Shown: positions 54,139-62,151, numbered from the stretch's first letter. The stretch: 64,000 nucleotides of DNA from Streptomyces sp. 3214.6 (GCF_900129855.1 NZ_LT670819.1:9238001-9302000); one strand, 5' to 3'. The notes: a model not told the origin generated them from the sequence alone. Made by a program: numbers and translations.

Positions 54139-54265
54139 GCGCATCCTTCCTCTCGGATACCACTTCAGCGGCTCCGCCGTCCCGTCGGCGGATACCTACT
54201 GTGACGAGTCCGCACCAGAGGAAGTTGAACGGCAAACAGACGACGAGGCCCCGGTACGCGACAGA

Positions 54266-54292
54266 GACAGGACAGCCACAGACATTGTGACA
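54266..54292 (-). promoter_or_regulatory. ECF41-type promoter for the sigma factor gene (autoregulation)
   Basis: On the minus strand: TGTCACA (54292-54286), 16 bases, TGTC (54269-54266). Predicted leader to 54138 about 120 bases. Confidence 0.78.
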
Positions 54293-54399
54293 TCGGCATA
54301 ACAGGCAGTGGAAGTATTGTTCACGGTAAATAATGGCTACAGTGCGCCACCGAGCCGCTCCTATGCGGCTGTCGCGATCGGTGGCCGACAGGCCCCCGG

Positions 54400-54426
54400 T
54401 GTCACATATACGCCGACCGCTCGGTC
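54400..54426 (+). promoter_or_regulatory. ECF41-type promoter for the WhiB gene
   Basis: TGTCACA (54400-54406), 16 bases, GGTC (54423-54426), followed by T. Predicted leader of about 180 bases before the GTG at 54614. Confidence 0.72.
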
Positions 54427-54613
54427 TCATCTGTCAGAGACCTGACGGGCGTCTACGACCGCAGCGGGAAACGTCTTCCAAGTGCTCAGGGCGCTTCGGA
54501 ACACTGCGGTCCCGACGCAGGACAAGGCATTCGGCTCCCTTGTCCGAGAGGCTCCCGCCGTACGACGAGTGAGCCGTTGAACCCTACGCATCTCGCACCG
54601 CAGGAGGTTCTTC

Positions 54614-54886
54614 GTGGACTGGCATGAATCGGCGATCTGCCAAGGCACTGATCCTGATCTGTTTTTCCCTGTCGGCAATGCGAGCAGTGGCCCCACGCTC
54701 ATCCAGATCGCTGAGGCGAAGGCAGTGTGCCACCGATGCCCCGTGATCGACCAGTGCCTGAGCTGGGCCCTCGACGCCGATCCGGTGGAGGGAATCTGGG
54801 GCGGCACCACAGAAGCGGAACGCCGGGCCATGAGGCGGGGCAGTGCGTCACGTGCCGGCCGGGCCGCGGCGAAGCCCGCAGCGTAA
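54614..54886 (+). CDS. WhiB-family iron-sulfur transcriptional regulator
   Basis: 90 residues. The four [4Fe-4S] cysteines are Cys9, Cys39, Cys42 and Cys48 (AIC, VCHRCPVIDQC), followed by the beta-turn motif GIWGG and a basic DNA-binding tail (RRAMRRGSASRAGRAAAK). WhiB-like proteins sense oxygen, nitric oxide or redox state and act together with sigma factors. GTG at 54614 follows AGGAGG. It is transcribed divergently from the neighbouring sigma gene and has its own ECF41-type promoter. Confidence 0.93.
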   Translation: MDWHESAICQGTDPDLFFPVGNASSGPTLIQIAEAKAVCHRCPVIDQCLSWALDADPVEGIWGGTTEAERRAMRRGSASRAGRAAAKPAA

Positions 54887-54974
54887 TCGCGCGCGAACCG
54901 AGACGCCGTACGAGCCTGCAGACAGTGTGATCGGGCTGTCGCTCCTGGTCACCACGTCGGTTTGGGCACGGGTG

Positions 54975-55001
54975 TGTCACACCATCACTGGCCAACCGGT
55001 C
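54975..55001 (+). promoter_or_regulatory. ECF41-type promoter for the qcrB-like gene
   Basis: TGTCACA (54975-54981), 16 bases, GGTC (54998-55001). The -35 lies in a larger palindrome GGTGTG-T-CACACC. Leader to 55111 about 100 bases. Confidence 0.75.
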
Positions 55002-55110
55002 GTAATGAGGACAGAGCTCAAAATCCGGCCAGGGACAGCCGTGGGCGAGACCCGTGACCCGTTGCCTGGGACGAGGGTCGCTGCGGGTGATCAGGAATGA
55101 GTGATGAACG

Positions 55111-56727
55111 ATGAGAAACGAGAGCAGGCAGGCCGTACCACAGCAATGGCGAAAAGGTGAGAGCATCGCCCGTTGGGTCGGCACCCGGCTGGGCACCCGT
55201 GGCGTGACCAGGGCTGCCGCACGAAGGGTTTTCCCTGACCACTGGTCCTTCATGTTGGGGGAAATCTGTCTCTACAGCTTCCTCGTCCTCATCGTCACAG
55301 GCGTCTACCTTTCCTTCTACTTCCATCCCTCATCAGCACCGGTCCAGTACCAGGGAAGTTACGTCCCCCTCCAGGGTCAACTGGTGTCGGATGCGTTCAA
55401 CTCGACCATGCACATCTCCTTCGATGTCCGTGGCGGGCTGCTGATCCGGCAGGCCCACCACTGGGCGGCGCTGGTGTTCGTCGCCAGCATGTTCGTGCAC
55501 ATGATGCGGGTCTTCTTCACCGGGGCGTTTCGCAAGCCGCGCGAGCTCAACTGGGTGTTCGGCTTTCTGCTCCTGATCCTGGGCATGTTCGGTGGCCTGA
55601 CAGGCTACGACCTACCAGACGACCTCCTCTCCGGCACCGGGCTGGCAGTCGTGAACGGCACCCTCCTCTCCGTACCGATCATCGGCACCTACCTGTCGTG
55701 GTTCCTCTTCGGCGGTGAGTTCCCCGGCGATGACCTGGTGGCTCGCTTCAACACGATCCACGTCCTGGTGATCCCGGCCGCCATGCTGCTGCTGATCGTC
55801 GCCCACGTGGTCCTGACGCTGCGCCACAAGCACACCCAGTACCCCGGGCCAGGGCGTACGGAAAAGAACGTCGTCGGCCTGCCGTTCAAGGTGCACGCCG
55901 TGAAGACGGCGGCATTCGGCCTCATGGTGTGCGGATTCATCTTCGTCATCGCGGCGATCGCGCAGATCAACCCCATCTGGCAGTACGGCCCCTACCGGGC
56001 CGACCAGGTGTCGGCAGGATCGCAGCCAGATTGGTACATGGGCGTGGCCGACGGGTTGCTGCGCGTTATGCCTGGCTGGGAGATCGACGCCTGGGGCCAC
56101 ACCCTGGCCCTCGACAACGTCATCCCGCTGGGCGTGGGTGTCGGCCTCTTCCTCGCGCTCGGTGCCTATCCCTTCATCGAGTCGTGGGTTACCGGCGACG
56201 AGCGAGAGCATCACCTCCTCGACCGCCCGCGGAACCGGCCTGTGCGTACGGCACTTGGTGCCGCGTGGCTGAGTGTTTATACCGTGGCCCTTCTCGGCGC
56301 CGCGAACGATCTGATTGCCACGCGCTTCCACGTCTCTGTCAACGCGGTGACGTGGGCCGTCCGTATCGGCCTCTTCGCCGTGCCCCTCGTCGTCTTCGCC
56401 GTGACGAAACGCTGGGCCCTCACCCTCCAGTGGCGCGACCGGGAGAAGGTGCTGCACGGTCGCGAGACCGGCGTCATCAAACGGCTTCCGCACGGCGAGT
56501 TCGTCGAGGTGCATGAACCGCTCAGCCAGGAACAGCTGCACATCCTCACGGCGCATGAGCAGGACGAACCTCTTACTGCCGCCCAGGCGGGAAGCGTGAA
56601 CGGCAGCCCCACCAGGGCGCAACGGCTGCGGGTCAGGCTCAGCCGGAGCTTCTACGGGGACGGAGCCCAGATACCTAAACCCACGGTGCAGGAATACAAG
56701 GAGATCACCAGCGGTCACCGGAGCTGA
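55111..56727 (+). CDS. Orphan cytochrome bc1 complex cytochrome b subunit (QcrB-like)
   Basis: 538-residue integral membrane protein with about nine helices. Haem-ligand histidines lie in RQAHHWAALVFVASMFVH (His116/117, His130) and FNTIHVLVIPAAMLLLIVAHVVL; the quinone-site motif PDWYMG is in GSQPDWYMGVADGLLRVMPGWEI. Length and C-terminal extension are those of actinobacterial QcrB. The normal partners QcrC and QcrA are not next to it, so it is an extra copy that may replace or supplement the housekeeping subunit under stress. It follows an ECF41-type promoter and ends at a two-way terminator. Confidence 0.93.
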   Translation: MRNESRQAVPQQWRKGESIARWVGTRLGTRGVTRAAARRVFPDHWSFMLGEICLYSFLVLIVTGVYLSFYFHPSSAPVQYQGSYVPLQGQLVSDAFNSTMHISFDVRGGLLIRQAHHWAALVFVASMFVHMMRVFFTGAFRKPRELNWVFGFLLLILGMFGGLTGYDLPDDLLSGTGLAVVNGTLLSVPIIGTYLSWFLFGGEFPGDDLVARFNTIHVLVIPAAMLLLIVAHVVLTLRHKHTQYPGPGRTEKNVVGLPFKVHAVKTAAFGLMVCGFIFVIAAIAQINPIWQYGPYRADQVSAGSQPDWYMGVADGLLRVMPGWEIDAWGHTLALDNVIPLGVGVGLFLALGAYPFIESWVTGDEREHHLLDRPRNRPVRTALGAAWLSVYTVALLGAANDLIATRFHVSVNAVTWAVRIGLFAVPLVVFAVTKRWALTLQWRDREKVLHGRETGVIKRLPHGEFVEVHEPLSQEQLHILTAHEQDEPLTAAQAGSVNGSPTRAQRLRVRLSRSFYGDGAQIPKPTVQEYKEITSGHRS

Positions 56728-56813
56728 CATATGGAGTGCCGGCTCACCCACAGGGTCCACGGTCAGCTCGCGATCAACGCGTCTCCACCGACAGCCCCAG
56801 CCGCCAATGCGAA

Positions 56814-56848
56814 GACGCCGTATGCCGCCAACGGCGGCCTACGGCGTC
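56814..56848. terminator. Bidirectional terminator between qcrB-like and ohr-like genes
   Basis: Hairpin with a 9-bp outer stem (GACGCCGTA / TACGGCGTC), a one-base mismatch and a 6-bp inner stem (GCCGCC / GGCGGC) closed by AAC. It sits between convergent genes and can serve both. Confidence 0.85.
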
Positions 56849-56896
56849 GGCATGGACACCCCCGGCGCGGCACGGTTCACAGTCCGCGCTGGTCCA

Positions 56897-57394
56897 CTAC
56901 GGGGCCAGTGTGATGGTGGTCGGGGTTCCCTGCCACGCCATCCTTGCGTAGGGGCACAACGAGTCGGCTGTCTCGAGCAGGGGAGCCGCAATCTCGCGGT
57001 CGATGCCAGGCCACTTCACCACCAGATCAACCTGGAGCAGGTAGCCACCGTCTGCCGGATCCCGCCCGAAGGCGACGGTTGCTTCCACGGAGATCGTGGA
57101 GGGGTCGAGTTCCTCCTGCCGGGCCACCAGGCTCAGGGCTCCGTGGTAACAGGCCGCGAAGCCGGCCGCGAACAACTGCTCAGGGTTCGTGCCCTGTCCG
57201 TCCCCTCCGAGTTCGGCCGGCATGCGCAGATCGAGGTCCAAGGCTCCGTCCGACGAACGCGCCTTGCCCGAGGCCCGACCGTGTGAAACCACGCCGCCGT
57301 GGACAGTCACGGTCGTGGTGTAAATGGGAGAGAAGGACGCTCCGTCGTAGTCCTTCTCGATGGACAGATCGGGCAATCGGATCCGCTCGGTCAC
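56897..57394 (-). CDS. Organic hydroperoxide resistance protein (Ohr/OsmC family)
   Basis: 165 residues of the Ohr branch: PIYTTTVTVHGGVVSHGRASGKARSSDGALDLDLRMPAELGGDGQGTNPEQLFAAGFAACYHGALSLVA, with catalytic cysteines in AACYHGAL and SLCPYARM, about 60 residues apart as in Ohr. It reduces organic peroxides with thiols. GTG at 57394 overlaps the stop of the 39-codon gene upstream (GTGA), so translation is coupled. The pair is driven by the ECF41-type promoter at 57561-57587. Confidence 0.9.
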   Translation of the reverse strand: MTERIRLPDLSIEKDYDGASFSPIYTTTVTVHGGVVSHGRASGKARSSDGALDLDLRMPAELGGDGQGTNPEQLFAAGFAACYHGALSLVARQEELDPSTISVEATVAFGRDPADGGYLLQVDLVVKWPGIDREIAAPLLETADSLCPYARMAWQGTPTTITLAP

Positions 57395-57510
57395 AGCATG
57401 ACTCCGGCATCGTCGCGGTACGCGCCTACCGGTGGAATGTACTTGCGGCGGGCCGGGCTATGCGCCCAGCCGCAGGCACGGGCCGCCGTGCCGCTCATAA
57501 CCATCGTCAC
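57391..57510 (-). CDS. 39-residue protein coupled to the Ohr gene
   Basis: Starts at GTG 57510 behind GAGGA and reads VTMVMSGTAARACGWAHSPA then RRKYIPPVGAYRDDAGVML. The stop overlaps the GTG of the Ohr gene. It has one cysteine and a proline/tyrosine-rich C-terminus and resembles nothing I know. Good ribosome site, tight coupling and a dedicated promoter argue that it is translated; it could be a leader peptide for the Ohr gene. Confidence 0.5.
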   Translation of the reverse strand: MTMVMSGTAARACGWAHSPARRKYIPPVGAYRDDAGVML

Positions 57511-57560
57511 GTTGTCACTTCCTCACGCTTCGTAGGATCCCGGATCCCGGACGACCTGTA

Positions 57561-57587
57561 GACCGATGAGTAACGACGCTTGTGACA
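57561..57587 (-). promoter_or_regulatory. ECF41-type promoter for the small gene and Ohr gene
   Basis: On the minus strand: TGTCACA (57587-57581), 16 bases, GGTC (57564-57561), followed by T. Leader of about 45 bases to the GTG at 57510. Confidence 0.77.
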
Positions 57588-57624
57588 CGTGCCCAGCGAC
57601 GATCGCCCGACTACGCGGAAGCGG

Positions 57625-58521
57625 TCAATCGTTCAGCGACGCCACGTAGGAAGACAGCTTGGCCGGGTTCATCACCCACATGATCCGGTCGATGCCTTCC
57701 ACCGACACATCTACGGACAGCAGGGCCACAGCTGCTCCGCCGGCGAAGATGAGGACGGCCGGCCGACTGTTGGCCTCGACCCACCTGATCTCCGACTGGG
57801 GCCAGAACCGTGGCGCGAACGCGGCGAGGTACTTGGAAACGTGCACGCGTCCGAACACTGGGATCTTCGAGGCGCCTCGAGTGCCTCCACCATCGGAGTA
57901 GCTGACGACGTCTGCGGTGAGCACATCCTCGAGCACCGCGAGATCACCTGTCTGCGCAGCGGTGAGAAACACTCGCAGCAGGCGGCGGTGCTCGCTCGGG
58001 CTCACACGTTCCCGGCGCTCAGCGGCCAGGTGCTTGCGCGCACGGCTTACCAGCTGACGGGCGTTGGCCTCACTGATCTCCAAGATGCCCGCGATCTGCG
58101 GATAGGGGTAGCCGAAGGCCTCCCGCAGGACGTACGCGCCCCGCTCCACCGGGTTCAGCTTCTCCAGGAGGAACAGCACCGCCAGTTCGAGCGCCTCAGC
58201 GCGTTCCGCGCCCAGCTGAGGGTCCTGAACGGTATCGACCGGCTCGGGAAGCCACGGTCCGACGTAGGACTCCCGCCGTACCCTCGCGGACTGAGCGAGG
58301 TTGATGGCCAGACGTGTGGTGATCGTGGTGAGGAAGGCCGTCGGCTCCACCACCTTCGTGCGGTCCGTGTTCTGCCACCGCAACCACGTCTCTTGAAGAA
58401 TGTCCTCCGCCTCCACTGTGCTGCCAAGCAGGCGGTAGGCGATACCGAAGAGCTGCGGACGTGCCGCGAGGAAGTTTTGTGTCGCCTGTTCGAGGGAGTT
58501 GGCGTCGTCCTCGGCGTGCAT
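57625..58521 (-). CDS. sigJ: ECF41/SigJ-type RNA polymerase sigma factor with SnoaL-like domain
   Basis: 298 residues, canonical for the group. Region 2: LFGIAYRLLGSTVEAEDILQETWLRWQ; linker motif WLPEP at residues 90-94; region 4: LNPVERGAYVLREAFGYPYPQIAGILEISEANARQLVSRARKHL (about 120-165); C-terminal SnoaL-like domain with DGGG (210-213) and NPAKL (285-289, normally NPDKL). The fused domain controls activity in place of a membrane anti-sigma factor. No TGTCACA element stands directly upstream of this gene, only the one-mismatch form TGTAACA near 58550 without a -10 match. It is the best candidate to drive the nine promoters around it. Confidence 0.92.
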   Translation of the reverse strand: MHAEDDANSLEQATQNFLAARPQLFGIAYRLLGSTVEAEDILQETWLRWQNTDRTKVVEPTAFLTTITTRLAINLAQSARVRRESYVGPWLPEPVDTVQDPQLGAERAEALELAVLFLLEKLNPVERGAYVLREAFGYPYPQIAGILEISEANARQLVSRARKHLAAERRERVSPSEHRRLLRVFLTAAQTGDLAVLEDVLTADVVSYSDGGGTRGASKIPVFGRVHVSKYLAAFAPRFWPQSEIRWVEANSRPAVLIFAGGAAVALLSVDVSVEGIDRIMWVMNPAKLSSYVASLND

Positions 58522-58622
58522 GGGTGTCCCTTCGGCTGCAACGCCACCATGTTACAAGTCGCAGAAGCCGAGTGTGTCCGCGGCTCGGGCGCACGCTTCC
58601 CGTCTTGCCGAGCGTAACGGAG

Positions 58623-59393
58623 TCATTGCGGGCGGGGACCGAGAGTCATCGCCAGCACGGCCGGATCCTCCCACGTCGGTTGCGGCACGAATCCGTGAGC
58701 TTCCAGATCCTTGATCATCTCCGTGCGAGATGTCGGCCACATCCAGAAGGTCTCAGTGTGCTCGCGCAGCAGGAGCCCATTCTCCCGTACCCAGTAATCG
58801 AAGCGTGTGCGGATTCGGTCCCCCTCCGCCGACAGCACCATGCGGCCTCCGTACTCGTGCCGCCCGATTCGTTGCTCCGGGAAGCGACGCTCAGTCACCT
58901 CGTCGGGAAACAGACCCGACGGCGGAAGCTGAAGGAGCAGTGAGCCACCCGGAACCAGGGCCTCGGCGAGATCCGGCCACAGAACATGTCGGGCGGAGGG
59001 TGACAAACAGGCGATCATGTTGTGACAGATCGCGAGGTCCGCCACTTTTCGGAGCCCCGCCTCGCCGAGAGTCGTGGGATGGACGGTGACCCGAGCCCTC
59101 AGATCGGCGGGCAGCGAGGCCAGGCGCGTCATCAGCGGTGTCCGCATGGCGTGTGCGGGTTCGATGGCGTGTACGTCTACCTGAGAGGCGACAAGGCTCA
59201 TCAAGGTCACACGTCCCGTGCCGGCTCCGACATCCAGTACACCGAGTCGGGCGTTTTCCACAGCGCGGCCGTAGAGACGACGCACCTGTACCGCGTCGTG
59301 CTCGGCCTGAAGGACGTCGTAGAACTCGGCGCTGACCGCGTAGTCGTCCTGGCGAACCCGGACCGGCCGTGAACTGTGTACAAGGGTGCGCAT
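58623..59393 (-). CDS. Class I SAM-dependent methyltransferase
   Basis: 256 residues. SAM-binding motif I is LGVLDVGAGTGRVTLMSL near residue 50, with an acidic HAIEPAHAMRT following, and VADLAICHNMIACLSPSARHVLWPDLAEALVPGGSLLLQLPP near residue 110. The C-terminus is beta-rich (GRMVLSAEGDRIRTRFDYWVRENG). The substrate cannot be predicted. ATG at 59393 lies only about two to four bases after the predicted transcription start of its ECF41-type promoter, which suggests leaderless translation and fits the lack of a ribosome site. Confidence 0.85.
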   Translation of the reverse strand: MRTLVHSSRPVRVRQDDYAVSAEFYDVLQAEHDAVQVRRLYGRAVENARLGVLDVGAGTGRVTLMSLVASQVDVHAIEPAHAMRTPLMTRLASLPADLRARVTVHPTTLGEAGLRKVADLAICHNMIACLSPSARHVLWPDLAEALVPGGSLLLQLPPSGLFPDEVTERRFPEQRIGRHEYGGRMVLSAEGDRIRTRFDYWVRENGLLLREHTETFWMWPTSRTEMIKDLEAHGFVPQPTWEDPAVLAMTLGPRPQ

Positions 59394-59402
59394 ATCCAGC
59401 AA

Positions 59403-59429
59403 GACCAATCGTGTGCTGTACCTGTGACA
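59403..59429 (-). promoter_or_regulatory. ECF41-type promoter for the methyltransferase gene
   Basis: On the minus strand: TGTCACA (59429-59423), 16 bases, GGTC (59406-59403), followed by TT. The -10 ends ten bases before the ATG. Confidence 0.77.
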
Positions 59430-59504
59430 CTCTGCTGGAGCAGGCCAGAACCGCGTTGGGGTTTCCGGTGCAGGGGGGCACGCATGGGATCCCATGGACG
59501 TCGT

Positions 59505-59800
59505 GCGTCGACACGGGGTGGATCAGCACTGGCGCGACATGCACGCCGTCCGCATGGTCGGTCGGGCGCGACACGACGTCCACGGACTCGAAGAACGGCG
59601 CGGCACGCACGAGCGAATGGGGGATGGGGGAGCGCCGTGCCAACTCCTCCTGAGCCGCTTTCGCACGCAAGTAGCCCCCGTGCACGGCCGGCCCCCACGA
59701 CGAAGAGCGCCACGTAGTGACTTTTCCGCATGGGAAAGACGCATCGGTGAGGTCGACGACCATCTCGGCGCTGCCGTGATACGGGCACGACGTCCACCCC
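59505..59800 (-). pseudogene. Decayed NmrA-like NAD(P)-binding epimerase/oxidoreductase
   Basis: Three frames hold pieces of one protein in order: MDVVPVSRQ (from 59797), VVDLTDASFPCGKVTTW, SHYVALFVVGAGRARG, and YLRAKAAQEELARRSPIPHSLVRAAPFFESVDVV then GVHVAPVLIHPV (59673-59512). These match the NmrA-like atypical SDR family (VRHHVALSVVGADR, YxxAKxAQExxxxxSxIPYxIVRAxQFFEF). Several indels and the loss of both ends make it inactive. Genes of this kind are classic neighbours and targets of ECF41 sigma factors. Confidence 0.65.
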
Positions 59801-59905
59801 GCGGTCCCGGAGGCGGGCAGCAGTTCTGGAACCGGCCAGGCCGGTGGCCCCGGCAACAACTCAGCGCGCAGGGAGCACGGTGGAAGGAGAACGGGTGGCC
59901 ACTCA

Positions 59906-59932
59906 TGTCACAGATCCACGGCCTGCCCGGTC
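59906..59932 (+). promoter_or_regulatory. ECF41-type promoter for the DUF5134 gene
   Basis: TGTCACA (59906-59912), 16 bases, GGTC (59929-59932). The predicted leader to 60118 is about 180 bases and contains the inverted repeat at 60071-60089. Confidence 0.73.
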
Positions 59933-60070
59933 ATCACTTGCACAGCGTTCATGAGCCGGGCAATGCCCCCTCTGCGACACCAGCACGACGACGCGTTGAC
60001 GTGGGCGCAATCCGCTCGGTGGGGACGATCACGCGCACGCCCCGCCTGCAGTCGTCATCGCTCGCACACG

Positions 60071-60089
60071 CCGGTTCCTGAAGAACCGG
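60071..60089 (+). promoter_or_regulatory. Leader hairpin upstream of the DUF5134 gene
   Basis: CCGGTTC-CTGAA-GAACCGG, a perfect 7-bp stem about 30 bases before the start codon, inside the predicted leader transcript. It could be an operator or a structure affecting translation. Confidence 0.4.
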
Positions 60090-60117
60090 TCGGTTCCCTA
60101 GGAGAGTGCGCCAAGGC

Positions 60118-60735
60118 ATGAGTCCCTCCGACGTCGTGTACTGCTTGCTGACAGCGCTTTTCGTGGCCGCGGCTGTCCACGGACTGCGCCGCGGCCTGCT
60201 GTCCGGCAGAACGGCATGGCGCGCCCGTGTCGATCACCTGCTGCATGCCGCGATGGCCCTTGTCATGGCGACGATGCCGTGGAGCTTGGCCCAAGCGGTG
60301 CCGGCGGCGGCACAGATGGGTTTCTTCGCCGCCGCCGCGTTGTGGTTTCCGCTGACCGCTGTCCGCCGCCAGGAATCCGTACTCCGCGCACAGGTCAGGA
60401 GGCTGCCCCAGGCGGCGGGGATGGCGGCAATGGGCTGGATGGCATGGACGTCCCGCTCCATGGCGGGTCCGTCGCACGAGAACCTGGCCGACGGTCCTGC
60501 CCCGGCACGGCATCTCGCCCATTCCGCAGGGGATTCGGCCGTCGGTGACGTGGTCGTCACGATGCTGGTGCTGTACCTCCTGGGCTGTGCGCTGCAGTCG
60601 CTGACCCGCGAGATGCCCGCGCTGCGCTCCACCGCCGACAGGAGAGACGCCGGAACCGAGACGGATCCCTACGGCCGCTTCTGGGACGGGTCGATGGCCC
60701 TGGGGACGGTCATCATGCTGCTCATGCACCACTGA
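60118..60735 (+). CDS. DUF5134-like integral membrane protein
   Basis: 205 residues with about five hydrophobic segments (residues 5-25, 41-58, 63-82, 98-113, 142-162) and a final one near the C-terminus (WDGSMALGTVIMLLMHH). The early MxxLHAAMALVMATMPW-like segment and the methionine/histidine-rich helices are typical of actinobacterial DUF5134 proteins, often found near copper genes. Function unknown. ATG at 60118 is preferred to the GTG at 60106, which sits too close to GGAG. Confidence 0.78.
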   Translation: MSPSDVVYCLLTALFVAAAVHGLRRGLLSGRTAWRARVDHLLHAAMALVMATMPWSLAQAVPAAAQMGFFAAAALWFPLTAVRRQESVLRAQVRRLPQAAGMAAMGWMAWTSRSMAGPSHENLADGPAPARHLAHSAGDSAVGDVVVTMLVLYLLGCALQSLTREMPALRSTADRRDAGTETDPYGRFWDGSMALGTVIMLLMHH

Positions 60736-60759
60736 ACGGACACGACGGCCGCCCCTGTC

Positions 60760-62151
60760 TCACCACGCGTCGAAGACGGCTTTGCTGCGCATCAGGAAAT
60801 CCGAGAGGTAGCTGTCGTGGGGGACTCCCGGAGCCATCCAGTAGGTCGGCTGATCGCCGATGTACAGGTTGGCGATGGTCGGCTCCGAGAGCAGGGCGTC
60901 CAGCAGTTCCCCGTCGCGCGTCAGAGCCGACAGCACGAGCGTGTCTCTCAGCGGAACAATGCCGTCCGACCGGCTCCAGGGTGCGACCCACACGCAGGGG
61001 AAGGGCAGTTCGCTGCGCAGCTGGACGGCGTCGGCGCTCGCGGTCTGGTGGACGGCGGGGCGCAGTACGGCGCTGCCGTCGCCGAGATCGTCGGCGATCC
61101 CGTCTCCGCCGAGCCAGGCGCGCGTCTCCGCGGCCACGGTTCCCAGGTATGCGCTGAGGGCGTGCGCCCGCTCCCGCGCACAGACCGGCAGAACCGCCCT
61201 CTCGTCCTGCGGAGGGAGGCTGGGCAGTGCCGACAGGCGCGCCGCGATGGCCTGGGCGAGAGGTGCTGGATCGCCTTCGAGGAGGACTGCGGTGGCGTTG
61301 ACACACGCGGTTCCGCCTTCGTCGGCGACAGACGCCACGATCGTGTCCAAGTGGTCACGCCAGTCCGTGTCCGCGGTGATGAGGATCTTCGACCGGCCGG
61401 GACCTTGCGGCAGGACTCCGGGATCGTTCGCGTACTTGGCGACCACGTCGTCACCGCCGTACACCAGGGCCCGGTCGGCGTCGCGGACCACCGTGTCGGC
61501 GGTCCGGTGGTCGGTGGGCAGCAACACGAGCTGGTCGTCTCGTACCCCGGCCTGACGCAGCGCCCCGACCAACCGGTACGGGGTGAACGGCTCACGCCTC
61601 GACGGGCGGACGGCGACGCGGTAACCCAGCGCCAGCGCCTCCAGCCACAGACGGTGAACGCCGGGGTGGTTACCGGAGGCGTTGACGGCGAACACGTCGC
61701 CCTGACGCACCCAGACCGCGTGTCCCTCGCGGACGGCAGAGTCACGCAGACCGCCGGCCGCGCCCACCGGCCTGCCCCGCCAGGCGGACGAGCGGGCCTG
61801 CCGTACGAAGCGAGCCGTGCCATCGGTCGCGGCGTGTACCACCGACAGGGGGGTGCCCGACGTCCGGCTCACGAGTCGCTCGTACTCCCGCACGCTCAGA
61901 CCGCCTATCGTGCCGGAGGCGAACGCGTCGGCCGCCGCCGCGAGCAGGCCGTCGAGGTCGGCCGCGGGTATCGGCCCGGCCTGCCGCAAGGCGGCCATCG
62001 CCCGCGTCACGAAGAGCGGCGGTACCAGGCTCAGCCGCGCGACCTCGGTGCCGGTCACGTCCGTCACCGAGGTCGGAACTCGCGTCCGGTAAGCACCCCG
62101 AGGGCCCAAGGCGTCCAGGTGGATGGGGTCGGCCACGTTCACGGTCGTCAT
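60760..62151 (-). CDS. LuxC/EhpG-like acyl reductase (aldehyde dehydrogenase fold)
   Basis: 463 residues of the LuxC acyl-CoA/acyl-enzyme reductase family. The catalytic cysteine is Cys283 in DEGGTACVNATAVLL; nucleotide-binding segments are GDVFAVNASGNHPGVHRLWLEALALGYRVAVRPSRREPFTPYR near residues 151-193 and DRALVYGGDDVVAKYAND near 226. LuxC enzymes reduce an activated acyl group to an aldehyde with NADPH. Its ATG shares one base with the stop of the LuxE-like gene (TGATG), so the two are coupled. Resembles EhpG of phenazine (griseoluteate) biosynthesis as well; the natural substrate is open. Confidence 0.85.
   Translation of the reverse strand: MTTVNVADPIHLDALGPRGAYRTRVPTSVTDVTGTEVARLSLVPPLFVTRAMAALRQAGPIPAADLDGLLAAAADAFASGTIGGLSVREYERLVSRTSGTPLSVVHAATDGTARFVRQARSSAWRGRPVGAAGGLRDSAVREGHAVWVRQGDVFAVNASGNHPGVHRLWLEALALGYRVAVRPSRREPFTPYRLVGALRQAGVRDDQLVLLPTDHRTADTVVRDADRALVYGGDDVVAKYANDPGVLPQGPGRSKILITADTDWRDHLDTIVASVADEGGTACVNATAVLLEGDPAPLAQAIAARLSALPSLPPQDERAVLPVCARERAHALSAYLGTVAAETRAWLGGDGIADDLGDGSAVLRPAVHQTASADAVQLRSELPFPCVWVAPWSRSDGIVPLRDTLVLSALTRDGELLDALLSEPTIANLYIGDQPTYWMAPGVPHDSYLSDFLMRSKAVFDAW

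Larger units (their letters stand above)
54139..54613. other. Divergent promoter region between sigma factor and WhiB genes
   Basis: 475 bases with two ECF41-type promoters pointing outwards (54266-54292 leftwards to the sigma gene, 54400-54426 rightwards to the WhiB gene). The DNA between them is A+T-rich for this genome. No convincing gene is seen in the 180-base WhiB leader. Confidence 0.6.

Noticed and set aside
58530..58560. TGTAACA upstream of the canonical sigma gene as its own promoter
   Set aside because: One mismatch in -35 and the -10 position reads GAAG, so it does not fit the pattern seen nine times.
58985..59028. TGTGACA at 59022 inside the methyltransferase gene
   Set aside because: Within coding sequence; a TGTC box follows only with a 15-base spacer and it points into the gene body.
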